DNA of 64,000 nucleotides from Pegoplata infirma (taxonomy: Eukaryota; Arthropoda; Insecta; Diptera; Anthomyiidae): positions 37,167,754 through 37,231,753 of the forward strand of contig OY992539.1 in NCBI GenBank assembly GCA_963921195.1, given 5' to 3'. Made by a program: the position numbers and the translations under genes. Under the pieces are notes generated by a model, which was given only the letters and a program-made list of their open reading frames with translations, was not told the DNA's origin and did not search any database. Positions 55,017 to 64,000 of the stretch are shown here, in pieces (position 1 is the stretch's first letter; each line of letters starts with the position of its first letter).

Positions 55017-56410
55017 AAAAATCGCAAAAAAAAATCCGCTAAAAAGTTTTTTAGGTAAAAAAAATTCGAAAAAGCTCATTTTAACGTATTTCTATATAAA
55101 AACATCTCAAAATCTAATACCTTTCATTGCAAATGTGTCCAAAAAATTTTTTATTTTTATATAGGAAAATAAGGAAATATTTCCTGAAAATACTTAAATT
55201 TTTTTTCCGAATAATTTTTAATAATACTATTTTTTAAAAAACATAAAATCAAAGAAACGGGAAGTTACCATAGCCTTTAGTCAGCATACGTAGTATAACG
55301 ACATTAGTAACAACAGCAATAACAAAACATCAGCAACATCAGTAGCATAGCAGCAATAGCAACATCAGTAGTAGCAGCAGCAGTAGTGATATCATGTGAA
55401 ATAACAACAACTGTTACCCCCCAATAATAAGAGCAATGAGCAGGTTCAGTGAGCCGTTAAGGATTTCCTTGTCTGACCAGCATCAATTTATTTGAATTTT
55501 GTATTTTTTTTTTCTTCTTTTTTTCCATGTTACAAATTTAGTTACATTTTTTTTTTACTATTGTTGCAATGTTGCAACATAAAAGAGTCTAGCAAAAAAC
55601 AAATTAAAATGTATTATTTTTTTTTTGTTTTTTCTAACATGTGTTGAGTTTAGTGTACAAAAAAAAAAAAAACTTAAAGAGCCACTCAATGCACTTTTTT
55701 ATAAATTTTGCAATTTTTTTTTTGTTGCTAATAGATACTAGAATCTATCCATTGGCCTTTGGAGTCATTCATTTATAACATCAACTTTAGTAAAATCTGT
55801 TTTTAAGGATTAGAAAGAATCCAAAAAAAGTTTAGGATTTCTTGAAAACATTCAATATATTGGTTGAATTTAAACGAATTATTTTGGAAATAAAAAAAAA
55901 TATATAAAAACAGTTTATACATGGTTTTAATATCAAAAACAACTCAATTATTTATAAGATTAAACATTTTGTAATGTGTAATAATATGCTGAAAGAATTG
56001 AAAACCCAGGACAGGGTAATTTTGAAGTACAAAGACGGCATGCAAAAAAAAAATTCAAAAGATCTGCCTTTAACTTACCAAATATTAAGATTGGGTAAAA
56101 GAATACCACAGAACAAAATCGAATATATTTGGGTCTTAAAAGTTTTAAATAATCAGAAAGAAATAATTTCAAGGTGTTAATTAACCCTTCTCCGGAATCT
56201 TACCATATTAAAGTGTTATATCACTTTTAAGTTCGGGTATTAAAGACCGGTCTTTAGCTGGTTCCCTTCCGCGTAGGGCCGTTGCTCTAGAAATCTTATA
56301 CAAATATTACTTCAAGTTTTTTTCCTAAAATATAAATGGTTAATTGAAGTTTATCATACAAAATCTTTTTAAATAAATTTCCTTGTTCATATTTTTTCAT
56401 ATTAAAATTC
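55017..56410. other. Non-coding stretch with a CAG/CAA-rich tract
   Basis: Cryptic AGCAACATCAGTAGCAG repeats lie at about 55308-55392. A GC-richer patch (56180-56300: TTAACCCTTCTCCGGAATC, GGTTCCCTTCCGCGTAGGGC) is unrecognised. The 68-codon frame at 55974-56180 matches no family I know. Confidence 0.45.
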
Positions 56411-56419
56411 AATAATTAG

Positions 56420-56850
56420 GGTTAAATTTGCCTTTTTTAGTTTGGTATTTGGCAAATGTGCCAAACGTCAAAAAAATGTCCATTTGAATGTGGCATATTT
56501 TTTCATAAAATGCCCAACTCAAACCTTGTCTAAAAACAAAATGCCAGAGTGCAAATAAAAAAAAACATAAAAATGAAAACAGCTGTGATTGTTTATGCTG
56601 AAATTTCGAACGCGGCAACAAAAACATTTATACAAAAGAAAAAATACAGATTTTTTTGTGTTTATTTTAAAATTGTGAATGGTAAAAGTTAATAAAGTTA
56701 TTTTGTGCAAATAATAAATAAAAACTGCGCTCACGACATGTAAAGAAAAAATGGTGGCAAATACTTGACGTTTAGTAAAATGGCAAATTTGCCAAATACC
56801 ACATTAAAAATGGCAAATTTAATCGTCACTGTGAAAACCCCAAATTGTGA
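56420..56850. mobile_element. MITE with TTTGGCAAA words
   Basis: TTAAATTTGCCTTTTTTAG then GGTATTTGGCAAATGTGCC is mirrored by TGGCAAATTTGCCAAATACC then TTAAAAATGGCAAATTTAA. CACTGTG follows the right arm. The outer ends and target duplication were not resolved; subterminal TTTGGCAAA repeats are hAT-like. Confidence 0.6.
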
Positions 56851-57150
56851 ATTATTAATAAATATCACTTATACGTTACGGTTAACTTAATCTAAGATTA
56901 TAAAATGTACTATATTATTAAAATTCTCTTTAGAATTTGTTTAAGTTATACCAACTTCATAATTTAAAATGTTATACAATAGTTTTACTACACATATTAC
57001 CCATTCCACACTTAACTTGAAAAGCCTTACGAAATTCTAGAAAAAAACAGAAATTTTTAAATACTAATTGAAATTCAGAAAATCCAACTACACTGAAATT
57101 TTAAAGAGGGGACCTATTGACCTTTACCCCAATTATATGTTTTTTTCAAA
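56851..57150. other. Non-coding stretch
   Basis: Nothing recognisable. Confidence 0.4.
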
Positions 57151-57154
57151 ATTT

Positions 57155-57790
57155 CTTTCTACAGCATATGGTTTTTTGTTGGTATAAGAAAGAACCAAAG
57201 TATTATTTTTTGCCAAAATTTGCAAAAATGTCTTCGAATCTCAGAAAAATTCGGAAATTTTGGGTACTTTATTGGAAAAATATTTAAAAAAATCCAAAAC
57301 CGCGATTTCAGTCCACAGCTGCTGATTTTTAGTAACAAAAATTTTTTTTTATTCAAATTGGTCTTAAAAGTTAGAATTTGTTAAGTGTGCTATTTAAAAA
57401 ATAATAAAAAAACATAAAACCGCGATTTTGGTCCAAAAATGCTGGTTTGCGGTTTTGGTCCACAGATGCTGATAAGTATTTTTGGACAATATAAAAACGC
57501 GATTTTGGTCCAAGAACGCTTATCTGCGATTTAGGTCCACTTGTTCTGATCAGCATTTTCGAACCAAAATCGTGTTATATTTTTTAATATTTTTTAGATT
57601 ACACACTTAACGTTTTCAAACTTTTGAGACCAATTTGGATAAAAAACAATTTTTACGTTTAAAAATCAGCATCTGTGGACCAAAATCGCGGTTTTGGAAT
57701 TTTTTAAATATTTTACCAATAAAGTGTGCCAAATTTCCGAATTTTTGAGACGGATTTTGTCAAAAAATCGGACATGAATTTTGGTGGCAA
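57155..57790. repeat. 0.6-kb palindrome with ACCGCGATTTTGGTCCA words
   Basis: CAAAACCGCGATTTCAGTCC and AATTCGGAAATTTTGGGTAC on the left are mirrored by GGACCAAAATCGCGGTTTTG and GCCAAATTTCCGAATTTTTG on the right. The central 130 bp repeats GCGATTTTGGTCCA / GATGCTGAT in both orientations. The ends are not defined. 57791-58024 shows no gene. Confidence 0.75.
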
Positions 57791-58024
57791 TAAGTAATTT
57801 TTTTTAACTTTGACCGCTGGTTGCCGACTGAAGATGACCTTGCAAAACTTTTCACAAATTTTTCCATAATCAGCTCTAATGTGCCAGGCAGGCATTAGGA
57901 CATAAAATTCGAAAATATAAACTTGACGGGATGCCTTATTGACCATACAAAAGTGAAGAGAATCAACATTATTTTCTTTGAAGAATCACAATTATATTTT
58001 AAATGCTCTTGTATATAAAAGTAC

Positions 58025-58240
58025 TTAAGAAGTATGATTTCATAAAAGTACTATTTTTAGCCTAAATTGAAAAGTACATTTTTGGAAAAGTACCATCTCA
58101 TTTAAATATCATTTAAAAATTGCAACGTTTTATAATAATTTTCCAAGGTACCATTTAATTAAAGTACAAGTTTCGAGAAAATAATTTTCATTTAACGAAC
58201 TATACACTTTAAAAAGTACTATTTTGTATACTATGATTAC
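58025..58240. repeat. Degenerate AGTACTTTT repeat
   Basis: AAAAGTACTATTTT-like words at irregular spacing, as at 2160-3190. Confidence 0.55.
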
Positions 58241-58244
58241 ACCG

Positions 58245-58420
58245 TCCTACAAAAATTAAAAAAGTCGTTAAACACGAACCGGACTATACGTTTGGAACTA
58301 GAGACTTTATGTAGTAAAACTGCATTTATAGTTTTTCTTTTGGTAATCCTGTTTCCTTTTAAAAGGACTTCAAAGTTTTAGAAGATTATGTTTTATAAAA
58401 TATTTTTTTTATATTTGCAT
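58245..58420 (+). repeat. Foldback family B, left half only
   Basis: ACACCGTCCTACAAAAATTA, AAAGTCGTTAAACACGAACC, ACTAGAGACTTTATGTAGTA and CCTGTTTCCTTTTAAAAGGA align with 41197-41380. It passes into family C sequence at ATATTTGCA, a word both families share. Confidence 0.75.
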
Positions 58421-58674
58421 ATTTTGGCATAAATTAGCAAAACCAAGTATTCCCTGGAAATGTCGCACAGACACCCGTTTGTCGGCAGCTAGAGTGAGAA
58501 GGCGCATAGCTGAGTAACCTGATTGGCTTGCTAACACTGACGCGTCTCAGGTAAATAGGTGACAAGTCACTGAAACTCAGCTATGTATTACAGTCGGGAT
58601 GGCGACTATGAACTGGCAGCCCCAGTACCATCATAGGATACAGTGGACCAATCATCCGCTTATCTGAACTAAAA

Positions 58675-59585
58675 ATGATTAACGAAACTAGTACAAGGAA
58701 AATAGAAAACTTAACCCCTACATCGATGACAACCTTTGGCACACGTAAACGGATACGAATTGGACAATGGAACGTTAGAACGCTAAGCGAAACATCAAGA
58801 CTCGCTCAAATAGAGGCTGAAATGATAAAATACAATGTTGCTGTTCTGGGAATTAGTGAAATGCGGTGGCGTGGAAGTGGCCAAATGGTATCTGCAAATG
58901 GAAATGTAGTATTGCATAGCGGAAAGGAGAACAGATGCGAAAGTGGAGTTGGATTTATAATATCCAAAGATTTAAAATCAACTTTACACTCATGGAATCC
59001 TATATCGGATCGAATTATAACATCTCGTTTCTTCAGTAAGGTTGGAAAGTTCATCACCATTATTCAGTGCTATGCACCCACGGAGGATGCCGACGATTTA
59101 GTTAAGGACGAATTTACAACCAACTAACTACAACAGTACACAATATTCCAATCCGTGACATACTTATTCTTACTGGAGATTTTAATGCAAAAATTGGGAA
59201 CGACAACCATGGCCTGTCCGAAATCATGGGAACTCATGGCATGGGAACGAGAAACAAAAATGGTGAACGGTTCATAGAATTTTGCCAGGCCTTCCAATTG
59301 GTTATTGGTAGTTCAATCTTCCCCCACAAAAACATTCATAAATACACGTGGACTTCCCCAAACGGTAATACTCAAAACCAAATTGACCATATTTGCATTC
59401 GCCGTAAATGGAGAGGATCATTAATAGACGTGCGCACCAAAAGAGGTGCTGATATAGACAGCGATCACGAGCTAGTGGTGGCGACAATAAAAATTAAACT
59501 TAAGAAATTTTACAAAAGAAATGCACAACAAATACGTAAACGTTTTGATATCGGAAAACTTCGTTTTGATGTCGGAGAAAAATAA
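58675..59585 (+). pseudogene. Apurinic-like endonuclease domain of the RTE-like ORF
   Basis: In frame from ATG 58675 to about 59113 it reads GQWNVRTL (58762-58785), then LGISEMRW with the catalytic glutamate and IIQCYAPTEDADD. A one-base loss near 59113 moves the frame; the continuation to 59585 contains GDFNAKIG (59175-59198), TWTSPNG, NQIDHICI and DSDHELVV with the catalytic aspartate-histidine pair. These are the exonuclease-endonuclease-phosphatase motifs of non-LTR elements, which nick target DNA to prime reverse transcription. The residues look intact, but the frameshift and the stop at 59583 prevent a full protein. Confidence 0.85.
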
Positions 59586-59835
59586 CGAAATTGGAGAGAT
59601 TTTAAGGGAATGTTTACCAACAATTAACACAACATGGGATGAGACGTGCAACTCACTAAGGGCCATTGCAGAAGAAAAAATAGGATACAAGCAAGAAATA
59701 GAAAGAAAAAAATGGCTATCAGACAATACTTGGACTCTAATCCAGGAAAGAAACAACCTGAAACAACGGAAGATTGATAACCCAAACTTCAAACCACAAT
59801 ATTCCACCGTAGCGAGAGCCGTAAAAAAATCATAG
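59521..59835 (+). pseudogene. Linker of the RTE-like ORF
   Basis: After another shift near 59575, frame 1 carries the region between endonuclease and reverse transcriptase (NNEIGEILRECLPTINTTWD..., WTLIQERNNLKQRKI). It ends at a stop at 59833-59835. Sequence to about 59930 continues the linker in other frames (SEAEAAAGANNMRELHQIIG), so at least one more indel lies here. Confidence 0.65.
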
Positions 59836-59929
59836 CCAGTGAAGCGGAAGCAGCAGCAGGCGCGAACAATATGAGGGAGCTACATCAAATAATAGGTCGT
59901 CTTTCAAACCAAAATATAAATCGAAGCTG

Positions 59930-61324
59930 CTAACGAACGTCGAAGAACAAACACAAAGATGGAGAAAACATTTTGAAGAAATCAGCAACATAGTCGACGA
60001 TACCGTAGAAAGCTCCACTGAATCGTTTACAGCAACCAACAACACAATATCTATAGACCCGCCTAGTATTGAAGAGATTACATGCGCTGTAGAAAAACTT
60101 AAAAGAAACAAAGCGCCAGGCGAAGATGGGATACCCTCAGAGCTACTCCAAGCTAACCCAGCAGTAGCCGCTGAAATAATTCATCCCTATATACTTGATG
60201 CTTGGGTAAACGAACAGTTGCCTAACACATGGACAAAAGGTCAAATAGTAAAGCTTCCCAAGAAAAATGACTTGACTGAGTGTGATAATTGGCGAGGTAT
60301 TACTCTGCTCAACACTGTATACAAGGTAATTGCTACTATAATAAATATCCGATTACAAATAATCGAAAAATCATTACGCGATGAACATCGCAACTGTGTA
60401 GATCAAACCAATACCCTCCGTGTAATAATAGAACAATCGGTCGAGTGGCGCACACCGCTTTATTTGGTATTTATAGACTTTAGGAAAGCATTTGACTCGA
60501 TAAAACGTAGTGCTATATGTGATGCACTTAAAGCAAAAGGTGTACCAACAAAATTAATAAATTTGATTAAAGCTATGTACAACAATACCACACTGCAAGT
60601 TCGAGACAATGGTATGATCAGCGAACCCTTTATGACAAACGCTGGAGTTAAACAAGGTTGCCCCCTTTCACCATTACTGTTCGCCGTTGTTTTGGATGAG
60701 GTTATGTCACAATTATGCAGGAAAAAAAGAGGCATTGTCTGGGATTTCCAAAACCACCTAGAAGACTTGGACTTTGCCGACGATATTTGTCTTATATCGC
60801 ATAAGTTTAATGATATGCAGAGCAAAGTAAATGATTTGGTCGCGTTAGCAAATAGAGTTGGGCTGGAAGTTAATATTGCCAAAACACATGCAATGCGTAT
60901 AAATAACGCAACTGACAACCATATTGTAGTACAAAACCAACGTATAAAATATGTGAAATCCTTTTGTTATCTAGGATGCATGATGTCGGTAGATGGAGGA
61001 GTGGAAGAAGACGTTTCACTCAGGTTAAATAAGGCAAGATCAGCTTTTGGTCGGTTAAATAAAACATGGCGATCCCCCCAAATCTCAAAAAATACAAAAA
61101 TTCGTATATTTAATGCCTGTGTGAAATCCACACTGCTATATGGAAGCGAGACATGGCTTATGACGAGTACTATAGCGAGAAAACTGCAAGTTTTTATAAA
61201 CAAATGTTTACGCATAATATGCCGTATCTTTTGGCCAAACGTAATCACCAACATCGAACTCTGGCGATTGACAAACGAAGTTCCCATTATTCGCCAAATT
61301 GCCGAAGAAAGTGGATGTGGATAG
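59930..61324 (+). pseudogene. Reverse transcriptase domain of the RTE-like ORF
   Basis: Frame 2 is open from about 59930, well upstream of its first ATG at 60218. In order it shows RNKAPGEDGIPSELL (about 60105-60150), LPKKNDLTECDNWRGITLLN, PLYLVFIDFRKAFDS with the first catalytic aspartate, GVKQGCPLSPLLFAVVLDE (about 60645-60700), and LDFADDICLI with the FADD catalytic pair (60772-60783), then the thumb-like YLGCMMSVDGG and LLYGSETW. The fingers region has lost residues after the NCVDQ segment where family members have a GFR motif. A frameshift near 61305 ends this frame. Confidence 0.9.
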
Positions 61325-61418
61325 GCCACACATTGCGACGACCAGTTGCCAGTATCACAAGAACGGCATTGGAATGGAATGCTCAAGGTAGCAGACGTTC
61401 AGGCCGCCCAAAGAACAA
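61305..61418 (+). pseudogene. C-terminal piece of the RTE-like ORF, truncated
   Basis: After the shift, frame 1 reads KWMWIGHTLRRP...ALEWNAQGSRRSGRPKN, the conserved tail region of such ORFs. The next codons (to the stop at 61462) derive from family C repeat sequence, so the remaining C-terminus and 3' end are missing. Confidence 0.75.
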
Positions 61419-61541
61419 AAATATGCAAAAACAAATCCATGCCATTTTAACGCAAATTCCTTGATTCGGAAAGATAATTGGTCGATATCGTTTTTAGACT
61501 ACCGACAAAAAACATGCATTTGCATGGAAATCGCATCCCTA

Positions 61542-62196
61542 TTTATGTGGCATTCCTCATATACATAAAAGTAATCTATACTCTTATTTATTACTACTAC
61601 TACTATTACCTGCATGCATATTCACTTACACATTCATAAGGTTTTATAATTTTCTTACTAGTTTTTTTTTTTTTTTTGCATTCTTAAGACGAAAACCTTA
61701 AACCTTCCTTTTTTGAACTAAAGCTACTTAACTTTCTTAGAATTGGGTATTATAAGTCGTAGAGAAAGTAAAGAATAGTGTGCACATATCATATCAGCTA
61801 TTCAATGATTTAAAAAAATAATAAAAAAAAAAATTACCTGATATTTACTAAAGAAAAAAAATATAAAGAATTACATATATATGGCACTTACCTATTTGAA
61901 AACATGTATAGTAAGGTGAAAGAAAAAATTGAAAATAGGTGGCAATAATCAGTAAGTATAGAAAAAAATGAGAAGACAAATTGTAAAAAAAACCTAACAC
62001 TTTTACAATTTGCACTCACACAAACACCTAGATATTGACATTAAAGCCGATTTATTTTTTTTTTTTTTCTTCATTACTTTCTAGACATTTTAAGCACACA
62101 CACACATACACATAAAGTGCAAGTGTAAACGTATGTGTTAGACTAAAGTGATGCACATAAATATGCATGAGTTTGTTAAATTGAAATTTGTCTATA
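61542..62196. other. AT-rich non-coding stretch
   Basis: A short family E-like scrap (GTGGCATTCCTCATATAC) at 61548, then (TAC)n-like words, T-tracts and a CA-rich tract at 62095-62115. No gene. Confidence 0.45.
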
Positions 62197-62198
62197 TA

Positions 62199-62852
62199 CC
62201 CTGCAAACAAAACGATACGACATCGATTCGCCGGTTGTATTGCCGATACGATAAATGTTATTGCGGCAATTATCGAATTCGTATCGCCGGCGATACACCT
62301 TTCGGGAGAAACTGTTACCCGACGGCAATACATCCCGGCGATACGAAAACGATTCGTCTTGGCGATAAAAGGGCAATATCGCTAGATAATCGTATAAACG
62401 AAAAATAATAGATTTGTATGTATCGCCGGAATATCACCAAAATGATAAACCGGCGATACAGCTATATCGATTCCCTGAAGCTGAAAATAGACATTATTTT
62501 TTTCATTCAGATTTTGGTCATGTTAACAGGACTAAAAACATCTGCATTCACCTGAAAAATATATCCGCAACTTCGCTGAATTTTTTATTTTATCTTTGAA
62601 AGCACATTTGTGTTTTTTGGCCAAATTTATATTCTTTCAAAGATTTCTTGTTGTTCTTGATAAATTATATTTTAAATTGACAAAGAAATAAAAATTTTCA
62701 TTATTTTTTTTTTTTTGTTTATCGCCATTATATCGTTCGTATGAGAAAACGGCGATATTATAAAAATACTACTTTGATTTTTTATTGAAATGATAAATTT
62801 TCGTATCGCCGCAATATCTTTTCGGCGATATATCGCCCTGTTGTTTGCAGGG
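62199..62852. mobile_element. MITE with CCCTGCAAACA / TGTTTGCAGGG ends and GGCGATA arrays
   Basis: TA at 62197-62198 and 62853-62854 (the perfect inverted end is 13 bp with the TA included). Subterminal zones repeat ATCGCCGGCGATAC and GGCGATA-type words in both orientations; the middle (62480-62720) is AT-rich. Short open frames on both strands here are palindrome artefacts. Confidence 0.8.
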
Positions 62853-62854
62853 TA

Positions 62855-63119
62855 GCTGTAAAAGTGTGTATGTGTGTGTGTGTGTGCCTAAGTACAGCAT
62901 AAACTTAAAACGGCCTGATTAAAAAAAAAATCATAAAAAAAAATTTCAATGACTTTTAGGTGCAGTAGCGTAGTGAGACAATGGTTAAAAGTATTGATAT
63001 AAAATGTCACAAAGCAGGATTTTTATCAAAATTTGTACCCTATATGGAATAGTTTTTTTACCTCACAAAAAAAAAAAAAAAATATATGAAAATGTTTTTC
63101 ACCAGCTGGTGAATTAAAC
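62855..63119. other. TG microsatellite and TTCACCAGCTGGTGAA site
   Basis: A (TG)n tract lies at about 62864-62886. The 16-bp palindrome at 63098-63113 is the same as at 45492. Otherwise no feature. Confidence 0.6.
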
Positions 63120-63129
63120 GTAACATCAT

Positions 63130-63660
63130 AATTTTTAATTTTTTTCTAGTTTATTTTAGCTCGAGGTCATTATTTCATTTACTAATGACAGCTATGATGT
63201 TCTCATAGAATAACTTTCTGAAAATTATTTTTCTGTTTTAAATTTATTTATGTTGATCATTTTTTGTTTCGGAATTTGTCAGATTCCATTGTCAAGATTA
63301 TTTAGCAAATATAAAAACTAAATACTACAAGAAACAAAGGGAATTTAAATGACAAATCTCTAATGTTCAAACAAATATATCAATACATTCGACTGTACTT
63401 CAATTGAGAATCAGAAGAAGAAAAATTGCACCAACGTAATTAGATCACGATCGTCAAGTAACCAAAAAAAAAATATTAAAAACAGACGAAGCTTGCAAAA
63501 ATAACCAACACATATAAATTTAAACAGAAAAATAATTTTCTTGAAAATTATTCTATGAGAATATCATATTTTTAATTAGGAAATAATGACCTCGAGGTAG
63601 AGCAAACCAACTCAAAAGAAAATATTTTCAAGGTCGAATAAAACTATTTTTTATTTCTCA
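63130..63660. mobile_element. Foldback family A, diverged third copy
   Basis: TTTAGCTCGAGGTCATTATT, AAATTTATTTATGTTGATCA, GGAATTTGTCAGATTCCATT and ACAAAGGGAATTTAAATGAC on the left; AAATAATTTTCTTGAAAATT, GAGAATATCAT, AATAATGACCTCGAGG and TTTTCAAGGTCGAATAAAAC on the right. The right end here includes the outermost GGTCGAATAAAAC missing from the copy at 44108-45200. Confidence 0.8.
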
Positions 63661-64000
63661 ATAAAAAATATCAACATTTTTTTTCTTATAGATTTTTCCC
63701 CATTTTTCATGAAAATATTTTTCTTCAAAAATATTTTTTCTCATCAAAATTTTTTTTTATAAAACTTTTTTTTCATCAACAATTTTGTTTTTTTCAAAAA
63801 CTTTTTTTCATCAAATCTTTTTGTATCAACATTTTTCTTTTCATCACAAATTTTGTTTTTATCAAAAGTTTATTTTTTTTATTAACTACTTGAATTTATT
63901 CACCATAAAGCAATTTCACCTTCTTCTGTACGAAAAAACAACAGCAACAACCACACAGGAATTGAAAAACCACGATTTAGTTGATACTTGCTTAACAGCC
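63661..64000. repeat. TTTTTTCATCAA low-complexity repeat and window end
   Basis: 63690-63880 is the inverse of the TGATGAAAAAA repeats that border the other large family A copy. 63890-64000 shows no feature. Confidence 0.65.

Larger units (their letters stand above)
58443..61418 (+). mobile_element. RTE-like non-LTR retrotransposon, broken and lacking its 3' end
   Basis: A single-ORF element with an endonuclease followed by a reverse transcriptase and no gag-like ORF1. This order and the motif spacing resemble the RTE group (BovB/RTE-X-like); the clade is a judgement from remembered motifs. It keeps about 230 bp of GC-richer 5' leader (58443-58674) and most of the ORF, but stops at ...RRSGRPKN, before the usual C-terminus and 3' tail. 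At least four frameshifts inactivate it. Confidence 0.8.
58420..61541. mobile_element. Family C hAT-like repeat containing the retrotransposon
   Basis: Left flank GCATATTTTGGCATAAATTA plus GCAAAAC (58421-58446) equals 50685-50711. The right flank (about 61418-61541) is the inverted outer part of family C, ending GCATGGAAATCGCATCCCTA. The retrotransposon lies between them. Only the right terminus is intact; the left outer part was lost at the junction with family B. Confidence 0.6.

Noticed and set aside
55974..56180. Small gene of 68 codons
   Set aside because: No recognisable domain or supporting context, and a K/N-rich frame of this size is expected by chance in AT-rich DNA.
58443..61418. 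Active retrotransposon
   Set aside because: At least four frame changes, missing fingers residues after NCVDQ and a missing 3' end make it non-functional.
61880..61900. Second recursive splice site on the minus strand (ATAG|GTAAGT)
   Set aside because: The sequence before the AG (TGTTTTCAAATAG) has a weak pyrimidine tract and no good branch point; chance is likely.

Overview
This window looks like repeat-rich, AT-rich nuclear DNA from a large-genome higher fly (Diptera, probably calyptrate; inferred). The evidence is the many (GTCY)n-bearing mini-me/DINE-like repeats known from dipterans, Tc1-like, RTE-like, piggyBac-like and hAT-like elements, tRNA-derived SINEs with A and B boxes, and a fly-style splice signal. 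No host protein-coding exon was recognised in 64 kb. The only recognisable protein genes are dead transposon genes: an RTE-like non-LTR retrotransposon (58.4-61.4 kb) and two convergent pieces of a Tc1-like transposase (9.0-9.9 kb).

Layout. 0-10.6 kb: SINE copies, two mini-me repeats, a piggyBac-like MITE inside an inverted repeat, a TA-flanked MITE, a palindromic hAT-type element, and a tail-to-tail Tc1 derivative. 10.6-13.5 kb: a 2.9 kb palindromic hAT-type element with other elements inserted into one arm only. 15.2-20.7 kb: a 49-bp satellite of two alternating dyads (one containing TATCGATA), cut by three transposons. 22.06-24.09 kb: a mostly non-repetitive island with a near-perfect candidate recursive splice site (branch point, pyrimidine tract, TAG|GTAAGT). 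24.1-26.2 kb: a set of concentric palindromes. 27-33 kb: more foldback elements and hAT MITEs. 33.3-36.1 kb: a SINE split by a hAT element that carries further elements, with target duplications readable at three levels. 36-46 kb: foldback family B, a PIF/Harbinger-like MITE holding another MITE, 305-bp direct repeats, and foldback family A. 46.6-55.0 kb: two mini-me repeats, the first split by a 1.1 kb and a 5.7 kb palindromic element. 56-58.4 kb: a MITE and a palindrome. 58.4-61.5 kb: the retrotransposon, embedded in a hAT-like repeat. 62-64 kb: a MITE with 13-bp inverted ends and a last family A foldback copy.

The dominant theme is palindromic, non-autonomous DNA transposons nested in one another. 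Eight have 8-bp target-site duplications (six exact, two imperfect). Most of the hAT-type elements carry a short motif repeated many times near their ends, different in each subfamily. A second group has TA duplications and ends beginning TGRGGCA. If the region is transcribed, as part of a giant intron marked by the splice site at 22.93 kb, the long hairpins could yield double-stranded RNA. These functional readings are inference; element boundaries and target duplications are read directly from the sequence. Arm identities were judged by eye.
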